From an uncultured Clostridia bacterium (GTDB lineage: Bacteria > Bacillota > Clostridia > Oscillospirales > CAG-272): a stretch of 17,108 bases of DNA. Position numbers and translations under genes: made by a program. The DNA is taken from assembly GCA_947624945.1 (NCBI GenBank), contig CANQMJ010000044.1, forward strand, positions 1 through 17,108, written 5' to 3'. The notes under the pieces were generated by a model. That model was given only the letters and a program-made list of their open reading frames with translations. It was not told the origin of the DNA and made no database searches. Shown here one piece after another: positions 1-5,158 of the stretch; within the stretch, counting starts at the first letter, position 1, and each line of letters begins with the position of its first letter.

Positions 1-30
1 CGAGGATCGATGCCGCCGACTCGGGCGCAT
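1..30. repeat. 30-bp exact direct repeat of 246-275 at the window edge
   Basis: Bases 1-30 are identical to 246-275. Both copies read APESAASIL in the same frame on the minus strand, one at the C-terminus of DpaA and one inside DpaB. The residues fit DpaA family sequence and do not fit DpaB. A misjoined contig end or an unresolved assembly repeat is the simplest explanation. Confidence 0.85.
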
Positions 31-211
31 GACCCGTCACGGATTCGAGCTTCCCGAGCAGAGCGTCGGCGCGGCCGAACCGCGTGTCGGTAGTCGAGGC
101 GGCAAAGCTTACGATGGGGAGCACGTCGCGTCCCGCGTCGACGAGGCGGGACAGCGCCTCTATTGCGGCTCCGTGCGTGCAGAACGAGCCGCAGACGGCA
201 AAACCTATCAT
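1..211 (-). CDS. dpaB: Dipicolinate synthase subunit B (DpaB/SpoVFB), 3' part missing
   Basis: This is the N-terminal 70 codons of the flavoprotein-like subunit of dipicolinate synthase. With DpaA it makes dipicolinic acid from the lysine-pathway intermediate dihydroxy-tetrahydrodipicolinate in the sporulating mother cell. The visible protein starts MIGFAVCGSFCTHGAAIEAL and continues with PIVSFAASTTDTRFGRADAL, matching the family's opening (GFxxxGSxCT) and its TDTRFG motif. The start ATG (211-209) overlaps the dpaA stop TGA (210-208) as ATGA, so the genes are probably translationally coupled. The gene runs off the window edge; full-length DpaB has about 190-200 residues. The last nine residues before the edge (APESAASIL) do not resemble the expected DpaB sequence, which usually goes on to an AEPxGP motif. 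They are instead identical to the DpaA C-terminus, encoded by a 30-base exact repeat of 246-275, so the edge may be an assembly artefact. Confidence 0.9.
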   Translation of the reverse strand, partial: MIGFAVCGSFCTHGAAIEALSRLVDAGRDVLPIVSFAASTTDTRFGRADALLGKLESVTGHAPESAASIL

Positions 212-930
212 AGCACGCCTCCGATCTCGCGCTCGACGACGTCGGCGAGGATCGATGCCGCCGACTCGGGCGCATACCGCGCGGGCAGCGACGGCAGACG
301 AAGAGCGTCGACGCCGCGGCGCAGTGCGCGGGCGATGTCGAAGCCGTAGGGGTCGGACGAAACGTCGAGCACGAGCGCGCCGGACGGGATCGCGTCCGCG
401 TCGATGATGCGCGCGGGAACGGTGTTCACGATAACGTCGACGTTCAAATCTGCGTCGCCGATCGGGACGGCGTTCATGAACCCGGCGCGGCGAGCCGCGA
501 CCGTCACGAACGCACCGACGGCGGAGAACGCGTCCGCAACAGCAGTCGCAACGCGGCCCGAGCCGAAAACGAGCACGCGCGAACCGCGCACGGCGCGCGG
601 CAGCTTCGCCATCGCGCAGAAAAGTGCGCCCTCGGCGGTAAGAAGTGCGTTGCGCCACAGAAGATCGCGGTCGGAGCCGAACAAAACGACGCGGCACCCG
701 CCGCTTTCAAAGTCGCCGACAGGCTCCCACGCAAATATAACGGCATTTTTCGCTCCCTCGCGGACACGGGAACGCAAAACGCACGTCGCGGCACGCGGCA
801 AAACGACGGCAGACGCACCGTCAACACATTCCTCGCCCGCGACTTCATACCCGCGCGCGGCGAGTATGCGCGACAGCGCGGACTGGCGCTCGTCGCCGGG
901 CAAAACGCATATACAACATTTGCTTTCCAT
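208..930 (-). CDS. dpaA: Dipicolinate synthase subunit A (DpaA/SpoVFA)
   Basis: This is the Rossmann-fold dehydrogenase-like subunit of dipicolinate synthase, which makes the DPA that loads the spore core. The 240-residue protein has the family hallmark NALLTAEGAL near residues 94-103. A nucleotide-binding segment follows (SRVLVFGSGRVATAVADAF, about 117-135). The end shows DVIVNTVPARI (165-175), LVLDVSSDPYGFD (187-199) and a Pro-rich LRLPSLPARYAPESA segment (210-224). It is about 50 residues shorter than typical DpaA (roughly 290-300), with the shortage in the N-terminal domain before residue 90. The Rossmann core is complete, so it is probably functional. The ATG at 930 has only a weak Shine-Dalgarno (GGTGA, 9 bases upstream). 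The stop overlaps the dpaB start. It is first in its transcript, behind a sigma-K-like promoter. The family assignment is firm; the shorter N-terminus is an observation. Confidence 0.9.
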   Translation of the reverse strand: MESKCCICVLPGDERQSALSRILAARGYEVAGEECVDGASAVVLPRAATCVLRSRVREGAKNAVIFAWEPVGDFESGGCRVVLFGSDRDLLWRNALLTAEGALFCAMAKLPRAVRGSRVLVFGSGRVATAVADAFSAVGAFVTVAARRAGFMNAVPIGDADLNVDVIVNTVPARIIDADAIPSGALVLDVSSDPYGFDIARALRRGVDALRLPSLPARYAPESAASILADVVEREIGGVL

Positions 931-980
931 TTTATATAATCACCATGCCTTTCTTATGTCCTCGCTTTGGATGATCCTTT

Positions 981-998
981 TGCGGGGATTCCCCCGCA
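981..998 (-). other. GC-rich stem-loop in the dpaA leader
   Basis: TGCGGGG (981-987) and CCCCGCA (992-998) form a 7-bp stem with a four-base loop between the putative dpaA promoter and its start codon. No U-run follows on either strand, so it is unlikely to be a terminator. It may stabilise the mRNA or be incidental. Confidence 0.5.
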
Positions 999-1001
999 CT
1001 A

Positions 1002-1029
1002 CATCATATGCGCGCGCGAAAGGGAGGGT
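1002..1029 (-). promoter_or_regulatory. Sigma-K-like promoter for dpaAB
   Basis: On the minus strand ACC (1029-1027) lies 16 bases before CATATGATG (1010-1002). This is close to the sigma-K pattern AC-N16/17-CATAnnnTA, differing at the last position. In Bacillus subtilis the spoVF (dpaAB) operon is transcribed by sigma-K in the mother cell, which supports the reading. The motif is short and degenerate, so this is an inference. The stretch 931-1112 holds no credible gene. Confidence 0.45.
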
Positions 1030-1112
1030 ACAAAAACCGACATTTGCATAAAATCACCATATTGAACAAAATATCGGTCGGAATTTTGGTAAAATTGATT
1101 TGAATAATAGTC

Positions 1113-1141
1113 TTGTCAAACAGAAAAAAATGTGTTACACT
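1113..1141 (+). promoter_or_regulatory. Sigma-A extended -10 promoter for the surface-protein transcript
   Basis: TTGTCA (1113-1118) is followed after 17 bases by TACACT (1136-1141). The bases TGT directly before it give an extended -10 (TGn). The predicted start is near 1148, which gives a leader of more than 200 nt before the surface-protein gene. A short inverted repeat, ACCGT-TAGG-ACGGT (1149-1162), sits at the expected transcription start and could be an operator or a 5' hairpin. Confidence 0.6.
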
Positions 1142-1210
1142 TGAAACAACCGTTAGGACGGTGTATTTTGACAAACGTGTAAAATTCATCATTGAAAGGA
1201 CGTGGTCAAA

Positions 1211-1321
1211 ATGAACGGCTTATGCCGAAACAAACTTGTGACTTCCGCATCCGAAAATAATTTCGGATGTTTCATACATATATCTGTGGAGAACCGCTCA
1301 ACTTCGGAGGTGTCGGTATGA
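1211..1321 (+). CDS. Possible 36-residue leader minicistron (uORF1)
   Basis: A short frame encodes a 36-residue peptide starting MNGLCRNKLV and ending NRSTSEVSV. AAAGGA (1195-1200) lies 10 bases upstream as a possible ribosome-binding site. Its stop TGA (1319-1321) overlaps the next minicistron's ATG (1318-1320) as ATGA. The frame contains a 9-bp hairpin (1248-1269). I recognise no family. The peptide has neither a signal sequence nor a run of one amino acid that would suggest classic attenuation. Its credibility rests on the chained overlaps rather than on sequence similarity, and chance occurrence remains possible. Confidence 0.4.
   Translation: MNGLCRNKLVTSASENNFGCFIHISVENRSTSEVSV
1248..1269 (+). 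other. 9-bp hairpin in the surface-protein leader
   Basis: CATCCGAAA (1248-1256) and TTTCGGATG (1261-1269) pair perfectly around an ATAA loop, extendable by a G-U pair. No U-run follows, so it is not an intrinsic terminator. The left arm, read from 1247 as GCATCCGAA, is identical to the stem arm of the two terminators at 8539 and 9611. CCGAA (1251-1255) could instead pair with TTCGG at 1303-1307, next to the Shine-Dalgarno at 1306-1311, so a translational switch is conceivable. Confidence 0.55.
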
Positions 1322-1368
1322 TGTCGGGAGTGAATTTCCAAAAATTTTTAGGAGGAAGAAACAAATGA
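1318..1368 (+). CDS. Possible 16-residue leader minicistron (uORF2)
   Basis: The frame encodes MMSGVNFQKFLGGRNK. It has a canonical Shine-Dalgarno, GGAGGT at 1306-1311, six bases before the ATG. It opens on the uORF1 stop (ATGA at 1318-1321) and closes on the start of the surface-protein gene (ATGA at 1365-1368). Its last codons also contain the AGGAGGAAG that serves the main gene. No family is recognised. The peptide may matter only through coupling ribosomes to the downstream start. Confidence 0.4.
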   Translation: MMSGVNFQKFLGGRNK

Positions 1369-3260
1369 ACAAGCGTATTCTGAGCGTAGTTCTCGTTGCG
1401 TTGCTTGCTGTTGCTCTTGTTATTGGTGCTGTTGTTGTATCGGCTGCAGACGATGTGAAAACAGAAAATATTGAGAGATATGCAGAGCGCGGCGGAAACG
1501 TCAGACTTGTGGAGAAAATCTCCAAGAGCCTCAACGTTCAAGAGGATCTTACCATTGACCTTTACGGTTATACTCTCACCGGCAACATTACTGTTGCTGC
1601 GGGTAAGACGCTCACCATCACCGACAGCTACAAGGGTGGTAAGGTAGAAGGTACCATTAATCTTGTAAATGCTCCCAAGGGCAAGGGAACCACTACCCTT
1701 AACGCAACCGCAGGTACTATCGAGATGGTTAACACAACACCCTCTATGGTTGAGAACACCTCAACGAGCAGCATCAACGTAAACGGCGCTACAATAGGCA
1801 CTGTTTATGTAAATTCCGGTGTTACACTCACAGTTGCATCCGGTACGATTACTAATGTTGAAGTAATCAATCACCCCGGTCAGGTAGGCACACTCGCATA
1901 CCCCGCAGGTAAGGCTGTTGTAAACGGCGGTACAATAACAACGCTCAAAGCACTGAACGGCTCCGATGTAACCCTTAATGGCGGTACTGTTACGACGCTC
2001 ACTGCAACAGAGCAGGCTAACGTAGAAGTGTCGGGCGCTACTGTTACGACGATCGGCAAGGCTGATGGCGTCAACGGTCAGATAGACGTTTACGCAGGTA
2101 CGATCGGTGCGATCAAATCCGGCGCAAATGTATATGTTGACGCTTCGACACCTTACGGCGTTGTCCTTCAGAATGTTGATAAGACGGCCAACGTGAACGT
2201 AATCAACGCGTTCCTCGCTAACGGCAAGCCTGAGGATATCAGCGGCATCGACTACAGACGTACAGCATATGTATATTCTGTAGATAAGTGGGTCTACAGC
2301 GCTAACAAGGCTGACGACAAGACTGTCGAAGTCAGAACGTTGGAAGGCTACATAATCGGTTCGGAGATCATCGAGCAGATGAAGCCGGATTCCGGTAAGG
2401 TCCAGCCGCTCAAGAAGGACGGCTCGAAGAACGGCGATGAAGTATCGTATTTCGACACCATCAAAGTGATCAAGAGTCCGAAGGTAGAGCTCCAGTTCAC
2501 TGTAAAGAGTGCAGGCGTTACGATCGAGACTGAGGAAAACTACGCTAAGAACGGCGGCAGAAGTGTATATGTAAACGGTTATGAGCTCGGCTCCACGCTC
2601 CAGAAGGGCGGCACCGAGGCTATCCATGACTGGGCTACAACGATCACTCCCGCTACCAAGGCAGGCGAAAGAGACTGCTCCAAGAAGTATGTTCTCCAGC
2701 CTTACTTCGAGGATAAGAACAATCCTACGACGTACTACGGCAAGCCCGATGCAGACGGCAAGCTCGCTGCTATCTACAACGAGGCTACTGATAAGGACGG
2801 TCCCGTAACCGGTTCCGGTCACAAGTTGACATTCGTTCCCGCTAAGTCCGCTACAGCTACGACTCCCGGTTACGATGCATATCTCAAGTGCGACAACTGC
2901 GGTAAATGCTTCGCAATCGAAGCTCTCAGTGCTGGTATCCCGACGACTGGTGATAACTACAAGGCAGCTGCTGCTTATGAAATCGCTGATCCTATCGCTC
3001 GTAACCCCGTAGCTGACACGACGGCTGCTCCCGCTGAAACAACGGCTGCTCCCGCAGAGACAACGGCTGCTCCGGCTGAGACCACCGCTGCTCCCGCTGA
3101 GACGACGGCTGCTCCCGAGACCCAGGCTCCTACTCCTGTTAACCCCTCTGAGACCGGCGACAACGGAATGAACGCACTCGTTTGGGTCATCGTTCTCGGC
3201 GCTGCTATCACGGGCGTTGCTGTTGCAGGCAAGTCTGTTCTCGCAAGCAAGAAGCACTAA
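1365..3260 (+). CDS. Secreted, membrane-anchored beta-repeat surface protein
   Basis: This is a 631-residue extracellular protein of unknown function. It opens with a signal peptide (MNKRI plus a hydrophobic stretch to about residue 27, cleavage near VSA). Residues 60-270 are Thr/Val/Gly-rich short strands such as VNGGTITTL, LNGGTVTTL and VSGATVTTI, typical of right-handed beta-helix or adhesin-like repeats. About 486-520 resembles a module common in clostridial surface proteins (HKLTFVPA, then GYDAYLKCDNCGKCF, with Cys509, Cys512 and Cys515). A stalk of TTAAPAE repeats covers 552-585. The C-terminus is SETGD, then a hydrophobic helix (about 603-622), then KSVLASKKH. This resembles a sortase-type tail but lacks a true LPxTG, so direct membrane anchoring is also possible. 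AGGAGG (1350-1355) precedes the ATG. Codons favour GCT, GGT, AAG and AAC, unlike the GCG/TCG-rich neighbours, suggesting high expression or different ancestry. A strong terminator follows. Confidence 0.85.
   Translation: MNKRILSVVLVALLAVALVIGAVVVSAADDVKTENIERYAERGGNVRLVEKISKSLNVQEDLTIDLYGYTLTGNITVAAGKTLTITDSYKGGKVEGTINLVNAPKGKGTTTLNATAGTIEMVNTTPSMVENTSTSSINVNGATIGTVYVNSGVTLTVASGTITNVEVINHPGQVGTLAYPAGKAVVNGGTITTLKALNGSDVTLNGGTVTTLTATEQANVEVSGATVTTIGKADGVNGQIDVYAGTIGAIKSGANVYVDASTPYGVVLQNVDKTANVNVINAFLANGKPEDISGIDYRRTAYVYSVDKWVYSANKADDKTVEVRTLEGYIIGSEIIEQMKPDSGKVQPLKKDGSKNGDEVSYFDTIKVIKSPKVELQFTVKSAGVTIETEENYAKNGGRSVYVNGYELGSTLQKGGTEAIHDWATTITPATKAGERDCSKKYVLQPYFEDKNNPTTYYGKPDADGKLAAIYNEATDKDGPVTGSGHKLTFVPAKSATATTPGYDAYLKCDNCGKCFAIEALSAGIPTTGDNYKAAAAYEIADPIARNPVADTTAAPAETTAAPAETTAAPAETTAAPAETTAAPETQAPTPVNPSETGDNGMNALVWVIVLGAAITGVAVAGKSVLASKKH
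3018..3119 (+). repeat. 21-bp in-frame tandem repeat encoding the TTAAPAE stalk
   Basis: Four 21-base units and a final 18-base unit encode TTAAPAE x4 plus TTAAPE. Synonymous third-base differences separate the units, so the repeat is not freshly expanded. It forms a Pro/Thr-rich stalk between the folded domain and the membrane anchor. Copy number may vary between strains. Confidence 0.9.
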
Positions 3261-3312
3261 GATAATATTCTAAGTGTATAGCCTCCGTGAGCGGAATTTG
3301 GAGGCGGAAATA

Positions 3313-3338
3313 GGGGGACCCGAAAGGGTCCCCCTTGT
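3313..3338 (+). terminator. Rho-independent terminator of the surface-protein gene
   Basis: GGGGGACCC (3313-3321), tetraloop GAAA, and GGGTCCCCC (3326-3334) form a perfect 9-bp GC-rich stem, followed by TTGTTATATT. It starts about 50 bases after the stop codon. A weaker inverted repeat, GCCTCC...GGAGGC, lies just upstream (3281-3305). Confidence 0.9.
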
Positions 3339-3349
3339 TATATTGTGTC

Positions 3350-3439
3350 GCGTGCTTTTTCCGCATCTCGTCGTTCTCCTCGCTCGCTGGACGGGAGTCC
3401 CGCTTCGCTCGGACGCCTCGATCTGCGAAAAAATCACGC
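3350..3439. repeat. 90-bp element with 16-bp imperfect terminal inverted repeats
   Basis: Bases 3350-3365 and 3424-3439 are inverted copies matching at 14 of 16 positions. They enclose a GC-rich core with a central CGGGA-G-TCCCG palindrome. The composition contrasts with the AT-rich flanks. No credible coding frame is present. The shape resembles a small dispersed non-coding (MITE-like) repeat, but no second copy lies in this window. Confidence 0.5.
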
Positions 3440-3464
3440 AACAGTGCTTATTTGAAAAAGTAGT

Positions 3465-3523
3465 AAAAATTTTTGAAGATGGGGTGCGGGGAAGGAACTT
3501 TTTATAAAAAGTTCCTTCCCCGC
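3465..3523 (+). repeat. Palindromic AACTTTTT repeat, copy A
   Basis: An 18-bp perfect inverted repeat (3486-3503 and 3506-3523) with a two-base centre is preceded by a conserved flank (AAAAATTTTTGAAGATGGGG at 3465-3484). It lies between two convergent genes and may terminate both. Copies B and C, on the opposite strand, share the AACTTTTT core and the flank. The flank AAAAATTTTT could pair with the AACTTTTT arm in place of the main stem. Confidence 0.8.
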
Positions 3524-3533
3524 TAAAATTAAG

Positions 3534-4967
3534 CTATACTGTCGGGCCGCCGGCGCCCGGGGGCAGTAGGCGCTCGGGCAAGTCGGCGACGCGCTTGCAC
3601 CATACGCAGACGTTGTCGTCGGTCTTGCCCGTCATGACGAGCGTCGGACGCGAGTTTTCCGCGTCCCACGCGGGCAATATCTCGAAGTCGACGCAGTGCG
3701 CGCCCATGTCGACGCGGAGCGAGTGTTCGCCAGTAAGTTTCCATGTGCATCGCGTCAGCGATGATACGTGCATAGTCCCCGACGCGGTGAACGATGCGGG
3801 CGCGGACGCGATCACGGTCTGCGGGATAGTGGGCGTGAGCGTGATCCATTCGTAGCGGCCGGGTATCGCGTCGGCGGGGATGGACTGCACAGTCTCGCCG
3901 GCGTAGTTCTCGGGCGAGACGAGCGGCCAGCCGTCCGCGCTCCACATGATGCGGCGTATGTGCATCGTCGACATTACGAAGCCGTATACGACTGCCGGTC
4001 GTATGTGGCAGCAGAGGTACCAGTCGCCGCCGTCGTGGAGCACGCTGTTGTGGCCGGGTCCCATCCAGCCGCGAGAGTTGCCGAACGAGTACCCGCATGC
4101 GATCATCAGTCCCGTGCGGCAGTCGACGTCGACGTCGTCGGTCATCGGGCGACCGTTCGGGTCGAGGTACGGGCCCGATATGTCGCGCGAGCGTCCGACG
4201 CGGATGTTGTAGTCGTTCGACAGCGAGCCGTACGAGACGAAGATGTAGTAATAGTCGGTGTCGGGATTGTAGCGTATGTACGCGCCCTCGACGGCGCGGT
4301 CGCACCACGTCGGACGGCACGCGACAGTGACGCCGAGCGCAGAGTCGGCGGTGCGGCCGTCGTCAGCCACGGAGTTGTCGGCGGCAAGTCCCGTTTCGGT
4401 GTCGAGTTTGAGCAGCTTTATTCCGCCCCAGAATGAGCCGTACGCCATGTAGTAGTCGCCGGTGCGCACGTCCTGTATCGGGTTCGCGTCGATGGCGTTT
4501 ACGGGCGAGTTTTTGTTTGTTTTAACAACGATGCCGCGATAGCGGAACGGTCCCTCGGGCTTGTCCGCGACGGCGAGGTAGATGCAGGACAGCTGCACGC
4601 CGAACGATGAGTTTGAGCAGTACATGCGGTATTCGTCGCCGACTTTGATGATGTCGGGCGCCCACAGTCCGTTGCTGTGCGTCCACGCGAACGCGTCGGC
4701 GGGCGTCTCGTCAATTATGCCGCCTATGTGACGCCACGACAGCATGTCGGGCGAGCGGTACACGTTTTGATGCGTGCAGTATGCGAAGTAGTCGCGCGAC
4801 ACGGGGTCACGGTATATGGCGGGGTCATGAGCGCCCCACAGTCCCATCTCGGACGGGTCGGGGCGCGGCGGACGCGGCTGTCCCGGCGCGGGACGTCGAA
4901 ACTCCGGCATAGGCGGCTGGGCGGGCGGCTTAGTCGGGTAAATGACGGATTTATTGATTTCCTGCAT
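3534..4967 (-). CDS. Glycoside hydrolase family 43, arabinanase-like
   Basis: This 477-residue protein is probably an alpha-L-arabinan-cleaving GH43 enzyme with a five-bladed beta-propeller. Family catalytic signatures appear in order: GAHDPAI with the base Asp48, LWAPDI (101-106), AIDANPIQD with the pKa-modulating Asp160, and VEGAYI with the acid Glu228. GPGHNSV supplies His306, the position that coordinates the central ion in arabinanases. Residues from about 360 fit the C-terminal beta-domain often attached to GH43 arabinanases. There is no signal peptide. Instead the first 45 residues are proline-rich (PPAQPPMPEF...PRPPRPDP), so the enzyme may act on imported oligosaccharides in the cytoplasm. 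AAGGAG (4978-4973) lies six bases before the ATG. It has its own promoter, divergent from the regulator-ligase gene. No transporter or other sugar gene is adjacent. Exact substrate is uncertain (arabinan or xylo-oligosaccharide). Confidence 0.88.
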   Translation of the reverse strand: MQEINKSVIYPTKPPAQPPMPEFRRPAPGQPRPPRPDPSEMGLWGAHDPAIYRDPVSRDYFAYCTHQNVYRSPDMLSWRHIGGIIDETPADAFAWTHSNGLWAPDIIKVGDEYRMYCSNSSFGVQLSCIYLAVADKPEGPFRYRGIVVKTNKNSPVNAIDANPIQDVRTGDYYMAYGSFWGGIKLLKLDTETGLAADNSVADDGRTADSALGVTVACRPTWCDRAVEGAYIRYNPDTDYYYIFVSYGSLSNDYNIRVGRSRDISGPYLDPNGRPMTDDVDVDCRTGLMIACGYSFGNSRGWMGPGHNSVLHDGGDWYLCCHIRPAVVYGFVMSTMHIRRIMWSADGWPLVSPENYAGETVQSIPADAIPGRYEWITLTPTIPQTVIASAPASFTASGTMHVSSLTRCTWKLTGEHSLRVDMGAHCVDFEILPAWDAENSRPTLVMTGKTDDNVCVWCKRVADLPERLLPPGAGGPTV

Positions 4968-5001
4968 AAATTCTCCTTAATTATATGGCAGTTGATAACT
5001 A

Positions 5002-5030
5002 ATTATACAACATATATTAGCGTGTTTCAA
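5002..5030 (-). promoter_or_regulatory. Sigma-A promoter of the GH43 gene
   Basis: On the minus strand TTGAAA (5030-5025) and TATAAT (5007-5002) are separated by exactly 17 bases. The predicted start is near 4995, giving a leader of about 28 nt to the ATG at 4967. Confidence 0.75.
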
Positions 5031-5052
5031 GTGCGCATTGTGAAAACTGATA

Positions 5053-5060
5053 GAAATTTC
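5053..5060. promoter_or_regulatory. GAAATTTC palindrome between divergent promoters
   Basis: A perfect 8-bp palindrome lies between the two divergent promoters, upstream of both -35 boxes. It is a candidate half of an operator for the adjacent helix-turn-helix protein, but it is short and AT-rich, so support is weak. Confidence 0.2.
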
Positions 5061-5078
5061 GATAATAATATATTTTTG

Positions 5079-5107
5079 TTGATTTTGGGCCTAAAAAGTG
5101 GTAAAAT
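5079..5107 (+). promoter_or_regulatory. Sigma-A promoter of the HTH-cupin-ligase gene
   Basis: TTGATT (5079-5084) and TAAAAT (5102-5107) are separated by 17 bases. The predicted start is near 5114, and a strong AAAGGAGG (5143-5150) sits eight bases before the ATG. Confidence 0.65.
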
Positions 5108-5158
5108 ACAAAGGCTGTTAGCAAAAAAAGATGATTCTACATAAAGGAGGTAATCGTC

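Noticed and set aside
1004..1192. 62-codon minus-strand frame in the dpaA/surface-gene gap
   Set aside because: It overlaps the predicted sigma-A promoter, has no ribosome-binding site and gives no recognisable protein.
3018..3119. CRISPR-like array
   Set aside because: The repeats are contiguous 21-bp in-frame units encoding TTAAPAE, with no spacers. No cas gene or other CRISPR array occurs in the window.
1761..3257. 498-codon open frame antisense to the surface-protein gene
   Set aside because: Low-complexity Ser/Arg/Leu translation that mirrors the repeats on the other strand, with no independent start signal.
3208..3507. Small overlapping frames in the 3261-3533 gap
   Set aside because: They run through a terminator and two inverted-repeat elements, lack ribosome-binding sites, and code for nothing recognisable.
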